A DNA stretch of 6,294 bases, taken from positions 2,311 to 8,604 of the forward strand of contig JAHZEE010000021.1 in NCBI GenBank assembly GCA_019421975.1, read 5' to 3'. The notes under the pieces are model-generated. The model searched no databases, had not been told where the DNA came from, and worked only from the letters and a program-made list of their open reading frames with translations. The DNA is from Clostridiales bacterium. GTDB taxonomy: Bacteria > Bacillota > Clostridia > Oscillospirales > Oscillospiraceae. Positions within the stretch are counted from its first letter, which is position 1, and each line of letters starts with the position of its first letter. The translations under genes and the position numbers were made by a program. This document shows positions 1 to 5,885 of this stretch, one piece after another.

Positions 1-152
1 TTCTGGCAAAGCTGCCGGTGCGCGAACAGATTGGCCGGGCCAAGAGTGTGCCGGACGACCGGTACTCCGTCGTATACACCGAGATCGAGGGGCAGATTCA
101 AAGTCAGATTGCTGAACTTCTCGCAAAGGCAGGTGCAGATCAGGATGATTAA
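1..152 (+). CDS. ntpA: V-type ATPase subunit A, C-terminal end (partial, 5' end outside window)
   Basis: This is the last 49 codons of the catalytic A subunit of a V-type (A/V-type) ATPase, the cytoplasmic V1 subunit that hydrolyses or makes ATP to drive, or use, H+ or Na+ movement through the membrane Vo part. The first complete codon begins at base 3. The readable stretch contains [11 protein letters not shown], which matches the conserved 'LPV.E.IGRAK' segment of the C-terminal helical domain in this family, and it ends in an acidic tail (GADQDD) before a TAA stop. The catalytic P-loop part is upstream of the window. The stop overlaps the start of the next gene by 8 bases, so the two are probably translationally coupled. 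The order A-B-D is the usual bacterial V-ATPase order. The identification rests on a short segment but is strongly supported by the neighbours. Confidence 0.9.
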   Translation, partial: LAKLPVREQIGRAKSVPDDRYSVVYTEIEGQIQSQIAELLAKAGADQDD

Positions 153-1291
153 GGAATACAGGACCATCTCCGAGATTTCAGGCCCTCTGATGCTGGTCAA
201 GGGCGTCACCCGCGCGTCCTATGACGAGCTGGGCGAGATCGAGCTTCCCAATGGCGAGGTCCGGCGCTGCAAGGTGCCATCCGCTGCAGCTTGCCGTCTC
301 AGACGACATGCTAGGCCGCGTGTTTGACGGCATGGGGCACCCCATCGACGGCGGTCCGGAGCTGCTGCCGGAGGCCTATCGGGACATCAACGGCCTTCCC
401 ATGAATCCGGCCGCCCGCGCCTACCCCAATGAGTTCATCCAGACGGGCGTGTCCGCCATTGACGGCCTCAACACGCTGGTTCGCGGCCAGAAGCTGCCCA
501 TCTTTTCCGGCTCCGGCCTGCCCCACGCGGCGCTGGCCGCGCAGATTGCGCGGCAGGCAAAGGTGCTGGGCAGCGAGGGCAACTTTGCCGTGGTCTTTGC
601 CGCCATCGGCATCACCTACGAGGAGTCTGAATTCTTTGTCCACGACTTCCAGCGCACCGGCGCCATCGACTACGCCGAGGCGCTGCGCGAGGTGTCCGCC
701 GCCAAGAAGGAGGTCCCCGGCCGGCGCGGCTATCCGGGCTATCTCTACACCGATTTGGCCACACTCTATGAGCGGGCCGGACGCCGGCTCGGCTGTGAGG
801 GCTCCATCACCCTGATCCCCATCCTGACCATGCCGGAGGACGATAAGACCCACCCCATCCCCGACCTCACCGGCTACATCACAGAGGGTCAGATCATCTT
901 GTCCCGCGACCTGTTCCGCAAGGGCGTCAATCCGCCCATCGATGTGCTGCCCAGCCTGTCGCGCCTCAAGGATAAGGGCATCGGCGCGGGCAAAACCCGC
1001 GCAGACCACTCCAACACCATGAACCAGCTCTTTGCCGCCTACTCCGCCGGCAAGGACGCAGCGGAGCTTATGACCATTCTGGGTGAAGCTGCGCTTACGG
1101 ATGTGGATAAGCTCTACGCCCAGTTTGCCGGCGAATTTGAGCAGCGCTATGTCGGACAGGGCACCACCACCAACCGCAGCATTGAGGAAACGCTGAACCT
1201 CGGCTGGGAGCTGCTGTCCATTCTGCCCAAATCCGAGCTCAAGCGCATCAAGCCGGAGTTTATCGAGCAGTATTACCCGGACAAGGAATAA
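145..1291 (+). pseudogene. ntpB: V-type ATPase subunit B, disrupted by two internal deletions (one frameshifting)
   Basis: Subunit B is the non-catalytic nucleotide-binding-fold partner of subunit A in the V1 hexamer. The ATG at 145 overlaps the end of subunit A and opens with [17 protein letters not shown], a typical B-subunit N-terminus. This frame runs normally to KV at 276 and then goes out of phase. The family sequence resumes one frame over at 278 ([18 protein letters not shown]) and continues to the stop at 1289-1291. About 30 residues of the N-terminal beta-barrel are missing, equal to about 89 bp. A second gap lies at 670/671, where 'RTGAID' joins directly to '[24 protein letters not shown]'; about 47 residues normally lie between, including the '[26 protein letters not shown]'-type region. 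The two parts give 44 + 337 residues; adding back about 77 gives the usual length of about 458. Conserved segments such as SGSGLPH and [17 protein letters not shown] are intact. As read, no working subunit B could be made. A recent pseudogene or an assembly error are the two explanations. The family comparison is from memory, so gap sizes are approximate. Confidence 0.88.
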
Positions 1292-1303
1292 GGGGGCATT
1301 GCG

Positions 1304-2005
1304 ATGCCATCGACAACCATCAACCCCACCCGTATGGAGCTGACCCGGCTCAAGGGCCGGCTCAAGACCGCCCAGCGCGGCCACAAGCTGCTCAAGGATA
1401 AGCGCGACGAGCTGATGCGGCAGTTTTTGATCCTGCTGCGCCAGAACCAGGCGCTGCGCGCCAAGGTGGAAGCCGGCCTTGCCAGCGCCCATGCCGCCTT
1501 TACCGTGGCCTCCGCCGTCATGTCGCCGGAGGTGCTGGAGCAGGCGCTGCTCTATCCAAAGCAGCATGTGGAGCTTGAGATGCAGCTGCAAAATGTGATG
1601 TCGGTCTATGTGCCGAACTATCAGTTTCAGTCCCAGAGCGCAGATCTGTCCGACATCTATCCCTACGGCTTTGCCCAGACTTCCGGCGAGCTGGATGACG
1701 CCCTGGCCAATCTGGCGGCAGTGTTCCGCGATATGCTGGAGCTGGCACAGGTGGAGAAGTCTGTGCAGCTCATGGCGCGGGAAATTGAAAAGACGCGCCG
1801 CCGCGTCAATGCACTGGAGCATGTGATGATCCCCGACTATCTGGCCAAAATTCGCTATATCTCCATGAAGCTGGATGAAAATGAGCGCAGCGCCACCGCG
1901 CGGCTCATGAAGGTCAAGGATATGATGCTGGAGGAGGAACGGCGCAAATTTGAGGAAAAACGCGCGCTGCGCGAAGCAGAGCGCGCGGCGCAGTCTCAGG
2001 GTTAA
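1304..2005 (+). CDS. ntpD: V-type ATPase subunit D (central stalk)
   Basis: This encodes a 233-residue V-type ATPase subunit D, the long coiled-coil rotor shaft that sits inside the A3B3 ring and links it to the membrane rotor. The N-terminus has the family signature NPTRMELTRLKGRLKTAQRG followed by HKLLKDKRDEL (residues about 7-37). The C-terminal helix carries EKTRRRVNALEH and the MKLDENERSATARLMKVK segment, both typical. The middle globular part is complete, and no gaps are seen relative to the family, unlike the gene just upstream. The start at 1304 is supported by an AGGGGG ribosome site at 1291-1296, which overlaps the subunit B stop. The tail after about residue 205 is a highly charged helix rich in Glu, Arg and Ala. 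The gene is last in the operon before a terminator. Confidence 0.96.
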   Translation: MPSTTINPTRMELTRLKGRLKTAQRGHKLLKDKRDELMRQFLILLRQNQALRAKVEAGLASAHAAFTVASAVMSPEVLEQALLYPKQHVELEMQLQNVMSVYVPNYQFQSQSADLSDIYPYGFAQTSGELDDALANLAAVFRDMLELAQVEKSVQLMAREIEKTRRRVNALEHVMIPDYLAKIRYISMKLDENERSATARLMKVKDMMLEEERRKFEEKRALREAERAAQSQG

Positions 2006-2011
2006 ATTCAA

Positions 2012-2042
2012 GCCGCCGGCTCTTTGGGCCGGCGGTCTTTTT
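2012..2042 (+). terminator. Rho-independent terminator of the V-ATPase operon
   Basis: A perfect 8-bp GC-only stem (CCGCCGGC at 2013-2020 with GCCGGCGG at 2028-2035, loop of 7) begins 7 bases after the subunit D stop. It is followed by TCTTTTTG. This is a classic intrinsic terminator and marks subunit D as the last gene of the operon. Confidence 0.93.
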
Positions 2043-2088
2043 GTGCCTCTGCGGACGGGACAGCTTTTGTCGTCTCAGCAGATAGTGC

Positions 2089-2117
2089 TTGCATCTTTCC
2101 TTCCAGGTGCGTATAAT
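2089..2117 (+). promoter_or_regulatory. Sigma-A type promoter for the ECF S component / DUF1893 unit
   Basis: TTGCAT at 2089-2094 is a good -35 element, and TATAAT at 2112-2117 is a perfect -10 consensus. They are separated by 17 bp, the ideal spacing. The predicted transcription start is near 2124, leaving a leader of only about 27 bases before the ATG at 2151. That is too short for a riboswitch, so any control is likely at the promoter itself. The position just after the V-ATPase terminator fits a separate transcription unit. Confidence 0.85.
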
Positions 2118-2132
2118 TGTTTCATAATTGTT
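2113..2132 (+). repeat. 9-bp direct repeat overlapping the -10 and start site (possible operator)
   Basis: ATAATTGTT occurs at 2113-2121 and again at 2124-2132, with an 11-bp period, close to one helical turn. The first copy overlaps the -10 element and the second covers the predicted transcription start. The repeat itself is seen directly. Its role as a repressor-binding site is inference. Chance similarity in an AT-rich promoter, or a second weak -10 (CATAAT at 2123-2128), are alternatives. Confidence 0.5.
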
Positions 2133-2138
2133 AAATTT

Positions 2139-2143
2139 GGAGG
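2139..2143 (+). promoter_or_regulatory. Ribosome binding site deciding the ECF S component start
   Basis: GGAGG lies 7 bases before the ATG at 2151. The open frame extends upstream through the terminator and promoter, but no other start there has a comparable site, so translation is set at 2151. Confidence 0.9.
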
Positions 2144-2150
2144 TCCCGTT

Positions 2151-2690
2151 ATGAGCACCGTAAAAACCGGCACCAAGCACCTGGCCCTCGCAGGTATCTT
2201 TTTGGCCATTGGCATCATCATGCCGCGTCTGTTCCACTTCGCAGGCCAGCAGGCCGGAACTATGTTTCTGCCGCTGTTCTGGGGTGTGGTACTCGCCGCG
2301 CTGATGCTCCCAATGAAGTACACCCTCTGTATCTCCATCGTGCTTCCCATCCTGAGCAACCTGCTCTCCGGTATGCCGCCCATCCCCATGCTCTACTTCA
2401 TGCTCATCGAATTGGTCGTCTATGGCGTGGTCCTCAACCTGTTTTCCAAAAAAATGTCTCCATTTCTGGCCGTTGCCGTCTCCCTGCTGATCTCCCGGAC
2501 CGTCTACTGTCTGGCCGTGGTCTGCGCAGCGGAGCTGTTTCACCTGCCGGCGCCCTATGCCGGCCTCAGCGTCCTGTTGGGAAATATCGCGCTCTCCATC
2601 CCCGGCATTGCGCTGCAGATTGTCGTTGCCCCGCTGATCTATAAGCTGTATTTGAGGGTGGATCGCCATGAAACATCGGGAACTCATTGA
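2151..2690 (+). CDS. ECF transporter S component (substrate-binding membrane protein)
   Basis: This is a 179-residue integral membrane protein of the energy-coupling factor S-component type. These are small six-helix proteins that bind a vitamin, precursor or metal and deliver it into the cell together with a shared ATPase and T-protein module. Hydrophobic segments lie at about residues 11-27, 38-53, 57-74, 78-98, 103-128 and 142-168. The 'FLPLFWGVVLAALMLPMKY' stretch and the following LPILSNLLSGMPPIPM (residues about 65-80) match the pattern of the general ECF substrate-specific family (PF12822-like). No ATPase (EcfA) or EcfT gene is in the window, so it is probably a group II system using a shared module encoded elsewhere. 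The substrate cannot be assigned. The start at 2151 follows a good ribosome site and its own promoter. Its last 23 bases overlap the next gene, so the two products are likely made together. Confidence 0.85.
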   Translation: MSTVKTGTKHLALAGIFLAIGIIMPRLFHFAGQQAGTMFLPLFWGVVLAALMLPMKYTLCISIVLPILSNLLSGMPPIPMLYFMLIELVVYGVVLNLFSKKMSPFLAVAVSLLISRTVYCLAVVCAAELFHLPAPYAGLSVLLGNIALSIPGIALQIVVAPLIYKLYLRVDRHETSGTH

Positions 2691-3093
2691 GCTGGTCAAG
2701 TCCGGCGTCTGTACCTTTGCCGCGGACCGCGCGGAAGGCGTCTATCAGGCCGAGGGCCTTGGCGTACGCCCCATCATCACCCCCATGCGGGAGGAGCTCA
2801 CCTTTTTCCGGGGCTGCCCGGTCGCCGATACCATCATCGGCAAGGCCGCGGCGCTTCTGTTGGCCCTCTCCGGCGCCAGCTTTGTCTATGGCACGCTTAT
2901 GAGCCAGGCGGCTGTCCGCGCACTGGAGCGGGCGCAGATTCCCTATGAATATGAGACCCTGGTGCCGTATATCGAAAACCGCACCGGAACGGGCATGTGT
3001 CCTCTGGAGGACGCCGTCAAGGACGAGGACGACCCGCAAAAGGCGCTGCCGCTGATTGAGGCACGGATCGCCCTGTTGATGCAGCAGAAATAA
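2668..3093 (+). CDS. DUF1893 family protein (cytidine-deaminase-like fold)
   Basis: This encodes a 141-residue soluble protein of the DUF1893 family. The recognisable family pattern is the early strand-turn-strand (CTFAADRAEGVYQAEGLGVRP, residues about 15-35), the helix ADTIIGKAAALLLALSGA (residues 53-70), then FVYGTLMSQAAVRALE, and the highly typical LVPYIENRTGTGMCPLEDAV (residues 98-117). A structurally studied Thermotoga member of the family has a cytidine-deaminase-like fold. I do not see the HAE...PCxxC zinc motif of true deaminases; the corresponding helix begins GKAAA. A classical deaminase activity is therefore unlikely and the molecular role is unknown. Cys111 in the TGMCP motif is the most striking conserved polar residue. 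The gene starts inside the end of the ECF S component gene, with a purine-rich GAGGGTGGA site at 2654-2662. This overlap points to a shared job, perhaps handling the imported compound (inference). Confidence 0.88.
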   Translation: MKHRELIELVKSGVCTFAADRAEGVYQAEGLGVRPIITPMREELTFFRGCPVADTIIGKAAALLLALSGASFVYGTLMSQAAVRALERAQIPYEYETLVPYIENRTGTGMCPLEDAVKDEDDPQKALPLIEARIALLMQQK

Positions 3094-3125
3094 AGTATGA
3101 TGCTTGCTGCGGAGCTCTGATTTTT

Positions 3126-3143
3126 GAATACGGTGAATACGGT
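3126..3143 (+). repeat. Tandem 9-bp repeat upstream of the small membrane protein gene
   Basis: GAATACGGT is present twice head to tail (3126-3134 and 3135-3143), with a degenerate third copy (CTGAATGGT, 3144-3152) running into the ribosome site. The rest of the 71-base gap between the genes shows no convincing terminator and no good promoter. The repeat could be a regulator site or simple slippage. Confidence 0.4.
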
Positions 3144-3164
3144 CTGAATGGTGGGGAGCGCTCT

Positions 3165-3608
3165 ATGAAAGCCACTAAAACCAAGCTGTTTCTTATTTCG
3201 ATTATCGTGATCATCCTCTTTGTACTGATCGGGAGCGGAATCATTGCATCCAACGAGACCATCGAAAAGACAATCAGCGTAAATGTATATTCAGATCACA
3301 CTGGCAGCTACGAGACATCTGAAATCTTCATCTCTGGAAATCTCAAAAAATCCTTGCTGACTTCCACCAGTTCCTTTGTAGGAACTTTTGCAATAGCAGG
3401 CTATGAGAAGTCGTGCAGAGAGGGTGTAGAGGCAAAAATAAGTTGGTCAGATGATTTTCAAAGGATCTCTTTCTTCTATGCCGGGAATTTTTCAACCTTT
3501 GATATTAAGACGATTCAAATAGATGCGCAAATGGAATCTATGATGATCGTTTTTAATGACGGGACGATTATCGCAACGCCAGATTATTCTGGATCAATCG
3601 GTAACTAA
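3165..3608 (+). CDS. Small membrane-anchored or secreted protein of unknown function
   Basis: I do not recognise this 147-residue protein. It begins with a short basic segment (MKATKTK) followed by a strong hydrophobic stretch at residues about 8-28 (LFLISIIVIILFVLIGSGIIA). This can act as a signal anchor or an uncleaved signal peptide, placing the remainder outside the cell. There is no lipobox cysteine. The rest looks like a beta-rich domain with alternating hydrophobic and polar residues (for example ISVNVYSDHTGSYETSEIFISG and SMMIVFNDGTIIATPDYSG) and a single cysteine in the exported part (KSCREG). A GGGGAG site at 3153-3158, 6 bases before the ATG, supports this start. The gene is visibly AT-richer than its neighbours: sample stretches are about 35-43% GC against about 63% in the V-ATPase genes. 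It also uses many ATA, AAA and AGA codons, which suggests acquisition by transfer. It may be read from the upstream promoter, since no terminator separates it clearly from the DUF1893 gene. Confidence 0.75.
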   Translation: MKATKTKLFLISIIVIILFVLIGSGIIASNETIEKTISVNVYSDHTGSYETSEIFISGNLKKSLLTSTSSFVGTFAIAGYEKSCREGVEAKISWSDDFQRISFFYAGNFSTFDIKTIQIDAQMESMMIVFNDGTIIATPDYSGSIGN

Positions 3609-3645
3609 AAACCTGTTATGCAGGTGAAGCGGCATCGAAAAAAAC

Positions 3646-3687
3646 AAGGCCCCCGGCATTCTATTTGAATGCCGAGGGCCTTTTATT
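3646..3687. terminator. Bidirectional intrinsic terminator between convergent genes
   Basis: A 16-bp stem with one C·A mismatch (3646-3661 with 3667-3682, loop of 5) is GC-rich in the centre. On the + strand it is followed by TTTTATT. On the minus strand the tail reads TTGTTTTTTTTCG, a strong U-tract. It can therefore end transcription of both the small membrane protein gene and the oxidoreductase gene. A small extra hairpin (ACCTG / CAGGT, 3611-3625) lies just after the + strand stop but has no U-tract. Confidence 0.92.
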
Positions 3688-3691
3688 CGAA

Positions 3692-5869
3692 TTATGCGCC
3701 TACGACGCTCTCCGCTTCCCGCTTGCAGTTCTCCACGAACTTCACAAACGGCGGCTCTCCGTAGTCATGCCAGCGCTCCGCCGGGCGCTTGGGCAGATAG
3801 CCCAGCTGCTCCATTTCGTCGGCCACATCCTTGAGCCCGTACTTCTCATAGGTCTCCCGGTACGGCCAGCCTGTCTCCAGATCCCAGCCGCGGCTTTCGT
3901 AGTAGAGATCCACCATCTCGTTCCACTGCTGCCAGTCGGCCACCTCATTCCAGGAGTCCGGAATGGAGATCGTCCGCCAGATGGCCTCGATCTCCTGTCG
4001 GCGGGTCCGGCCGTGATTGCGGATCAGGATGGCGCGGAACAGCAGCTTGGAGCGGAACGCCGCCTCCTCCAGCTCCTCCTCGTGCATCGGGTAACCCGTG
4101 GCTGCGGCGTACATCTCCGCCTCCATGGTGGGCCACCACAGATCCGGGCTCTGCCACTCACAACTCATAACCGAGTCCTTGATCTCCGCGCAGTTCTGGG
4201 TGTGGTTGACGGCATCGATGATGTGCTGACAGTGGTAGGGGTCCTTCAGCGCCTCTGCGTGGTACTCATACTTGCAGTGGAAGTGCTCCACGGTCTGCGC
4301 GTCGCGGGTGGAGACCATGTTGATCAGGCACATGGCCAGCCAGGTCGGCTTTTCCACCGCGCCCTCAAAGCCGCGCCCCTGCCAGTGCACGCTCTGCCCC
4401 CAGGCTGCCTCCAGGCTGACCGGGATATCAATGCGCTGCTTGCCCAGTACCTGGGAGTAGCGGCCATGGTAGATGCTCTCGCTGTACTTGTCATACCCCA
4501 TCTTGCGGATGGCGCGTGCCATGCCCTCGGCAAACAGATCGCCATACTCCCCCTTGCGGTAGACCAGGTTGGTGATAAAGGTCTTTAAAAACGCCTCGTT
4601 TTCCACATCCACTGGCATGCCGCAGCCGAGGTCTGTGTCGTCGAGCAAGTGCTCACTCTTGCACATGGAGAGCCATGGCATCAAAAAGATGATGATTTCC
4701 CACTTGTCGATGCCGTATTCATTGCACAGGTCGTTTACAATGGTGCCGCGGTCATAGTCCGGCCCCCAGAAGTTCAGAATGTCCGGCGCAATGGGCTGTG
4801 CCTGCCCCTCAAAATCCGGATCTGTGAAGTCCGGTTCCGGGAACTCCCGGCTGAGCAGCTTGCAGGGCGCACAGTAGTTCTGCTTGGTGGGCCAGAACAT
4901 GCCGACCATGGTGGGGATGTCGGTCTGGTAATTGAAAGTACAGATACTGACGCACTTTTCAATATGGTTGACCGGCTCGTCACCAAAGGCGGATTTTCCG
5001 TTCATGAGCAGCGCGTTGCAGTGCTGGTTGCACCCCGGGCTGCAGGCCACATTGCCGCGGGCATACTTGACCGGGAACTCCGCGCCGGGCGTGCCGATCT
5101 CGTCCAGATGCAAAACGGGCGACGGCCGCATGCCGGGATGGTTCATGTTGAGGCGCAGGTATTTGAGCTTCTCCATGTCTGCCGGCGCAACAATGCCGCT
5201 GCCGTGCACCGTGATGGCCTTGAGCTTTTTGCTGCCCCAGACTGCGCCAAATCCGCCCTTGGCAAACACGCAGTCATTGCTGGTGGTGATCGAGGCGATC
5301 CGCACCAGGTTCTCTCCGGCCGGACCGATCACCATGCTCTTGAATTCATGGCCGTACTTCTCCTCCAGGGCCTGCTGTGTCTGATGGACCCGCAGGCCCC
5401 ACAGCTCGTCTGCAGGCAGAATTTCGATCTTGTCGTCTTCAATTTTGATATGGACCGGTTTGTCGGACTTTCCCTCGATGATAAATCCGTCATAGCCCGC
5501 GTACTTGAGCTCCGTGGCAAACCAGCCGCCGATATTGCCCCAGCAGTACTGCTCCGGCAGGTTGGCCGCGCCCACACTGCACGCCGCGCTGCGTCCGCCT
5601 GCCGGGATCCCCGTACCGGTTGTGGGCCCGTTCATATAGATAAACTTGTTCGCCTCGTCAAATGCGCCGGTCCCCGCCGGGACCTCATCCCAAAAAATCC
5701 GGTTGATGACCATTCTGCCGCCCACATATTTCGGCACATACTGGTATGTATCCACATAGGAGACCTCTCCTGTCGTCAGGTTGATCCGCGCAATTTTGCC
5801 GCAGTAACCATACAGGTGCCGGGTGTTGCCCGGCTGGTCCAGAATATCTGTCAAGCTGTAATTCGGCAT
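3692..5869 (-). CDS. Aldehyde:ferredoxin oxidoreductase family large subunit (tungsten/molybdenum bis-pterin enzyme), divergent
   Basis: This encodes 725 residues of the AOR family, cytoplasmic enzymes that hold a bis-pterin tungsten (or molybdenum) cofactor plus one [4Fe-4S] cluster and usually oxidise aldehydes to acids, or in some branches act on other carbonyl or aromatic compounds. The N-terminal pterin-binding domain is clear: GGRMVINRIFWDEVP (residues 50-64), YMNGPTTGTGIPAGGR (78-93), GGWFATELKYAGYDGFIIEGK (114-134) and GGFGAVWGSKKLKAI (205-219). The cluster cysteines are probably Cys276, Cys280 and Cys284 (CSPGCNQHC), with Cys570 in DSVMSC as the fourth, matching the DSLGLC-type site of classical AORs. 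Later family segments are YGIDKW (385-390), YRKGEYGDLFAEGMARAIRKMGY (437-459) and AATGYP (589-594). It is longer than classical AOR (about 600 residues), with extra sequence around 290-375 and a Trp/Tyr-rich tail after about 640. The usual 'YATS.RGA.HLR' region is not recognisable; the matching part reads LINMVSTRDAQTVEHFH. An in-frame ATG at 5875 sits too close to the ribosome site, so 5869 is preferred. Substrate unknown. Confidence 0.93.
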   Translation of the reverse strand: MPNYSLTDILDQPGNTRHLYGYCGKIARINLTTGEVSYVDTYQYVPKYVGGRMVINRIFWDEVPAGTGAFDEANKFIYMNGPTTGTGIPAGGRSAACSVGAANLPEQYCWGNIGGWFATELKYAGYDGFIIEGKSDKPVHIKIEDDKIEILPADELWGLRVHQTQQALEEKYGHEFKSMVIGPAGENLVRIASITTSNDCVFAKGGFGAVWGSKKLKAITVHGSGIVAPADMEKLKYLRLNMNHPGMRPSPVLHLDEIGTPGAEFPVKYARGNVACSPGCNQHCNALLMNGKSAFGDEPVNHIEKCVSICTFNYQTDIPTMVGMFWPTKQNYCAPCKLLSREFPEPDFTDPDFEGQAQPIAPDILNFWGPDYDRGTIVNDLCNEYGIDKWEIIIFLMPWLSMCKSEHLLDDTDLGCGMPVDVENEAFLKTFITNLVYRKGEYGDLFAEGMARAIRKMGYDKYSESIYHGRYSQVLGKQRIDIPVSLEAAWGQSVHWQGRGFEGAVEKPTWLAMCLINMVSTRDAQTVEHFHCKYEYHAEALKDPYHCQHIIDAVNHTQNCAEIKDSVMSCEWQSPDLWWPTMEAEMYAAATGYPMHEEELEEAAFRSKLLFRAILIRNHGRTRRQEIEAIWRTISIPDSWNEVADWQQWNEMVDLYYESRGWDLETGWPYRETYEKYGLKDVADEMEQLGYLPKRPAERWHDYGEPPFVKFVENCKREAESVVGA

Positions 5870-5875
5870 TGTCAT

Positions 5876-5885
5876 TCCCTCCTTT
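5876..5885 (-). promoter_or_regulatory. Ribosome binding site deciding the AOR-family start
   Basis: On the minus strand AAAGGAGGGA precedes two in-frame ATGs. The first, at 5875, is only 2 bases from GGAGG. The second, at 5869, is 8 bases away, which is the normal distance. The second gives the N-terminus MPNYSLTDIL. The site overlaps the stop codon of the upstream iron-sulfur gene, so the two genes are probably translationally coupled. Confidence 0.85.

Noticed and set aside
221..277. ATG at 221 as the start of a shortened but intact subunit B
   Set aside because: The residues it adds before HPLQL are the out-of-frame reading of the true N-terminus (which reads [15 protein letters not shown] in the other frame), and there is no ribosome site in front of it. 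It does not rescue the gene.
311..2011. A very long open frame on the minus strand opposite the V-ATPase B and D genes
   Set aside because: Its protein is low-complexity in the way typical of the antisense of GC-rich coding DNA (many His, Gln, Leu, Gly), and the + strand carries clear V-ATPase homology over the same bases.
1950..2150. Upstream extension of the ECF S component frame into the end of subunit D
   Set aside because: It runs through the terminator and promoter. The ribosome site and transmembrane protein start support the ATG at 2151.
2124..2150. A riboswitch in front of the ECF S component
   Set aside because: The predicted leader is only about 27 bases and contains no stem structure, so there is no room for one.
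3081..3125. A terminator after the DUF1893 gene
   Set aside because: GCAGCA and TGCTGC could pair across a loop of 18 bases, and TTTTT follows 10 bases later, but the loop and the gap are too large for a convincing intrinsic terminator.
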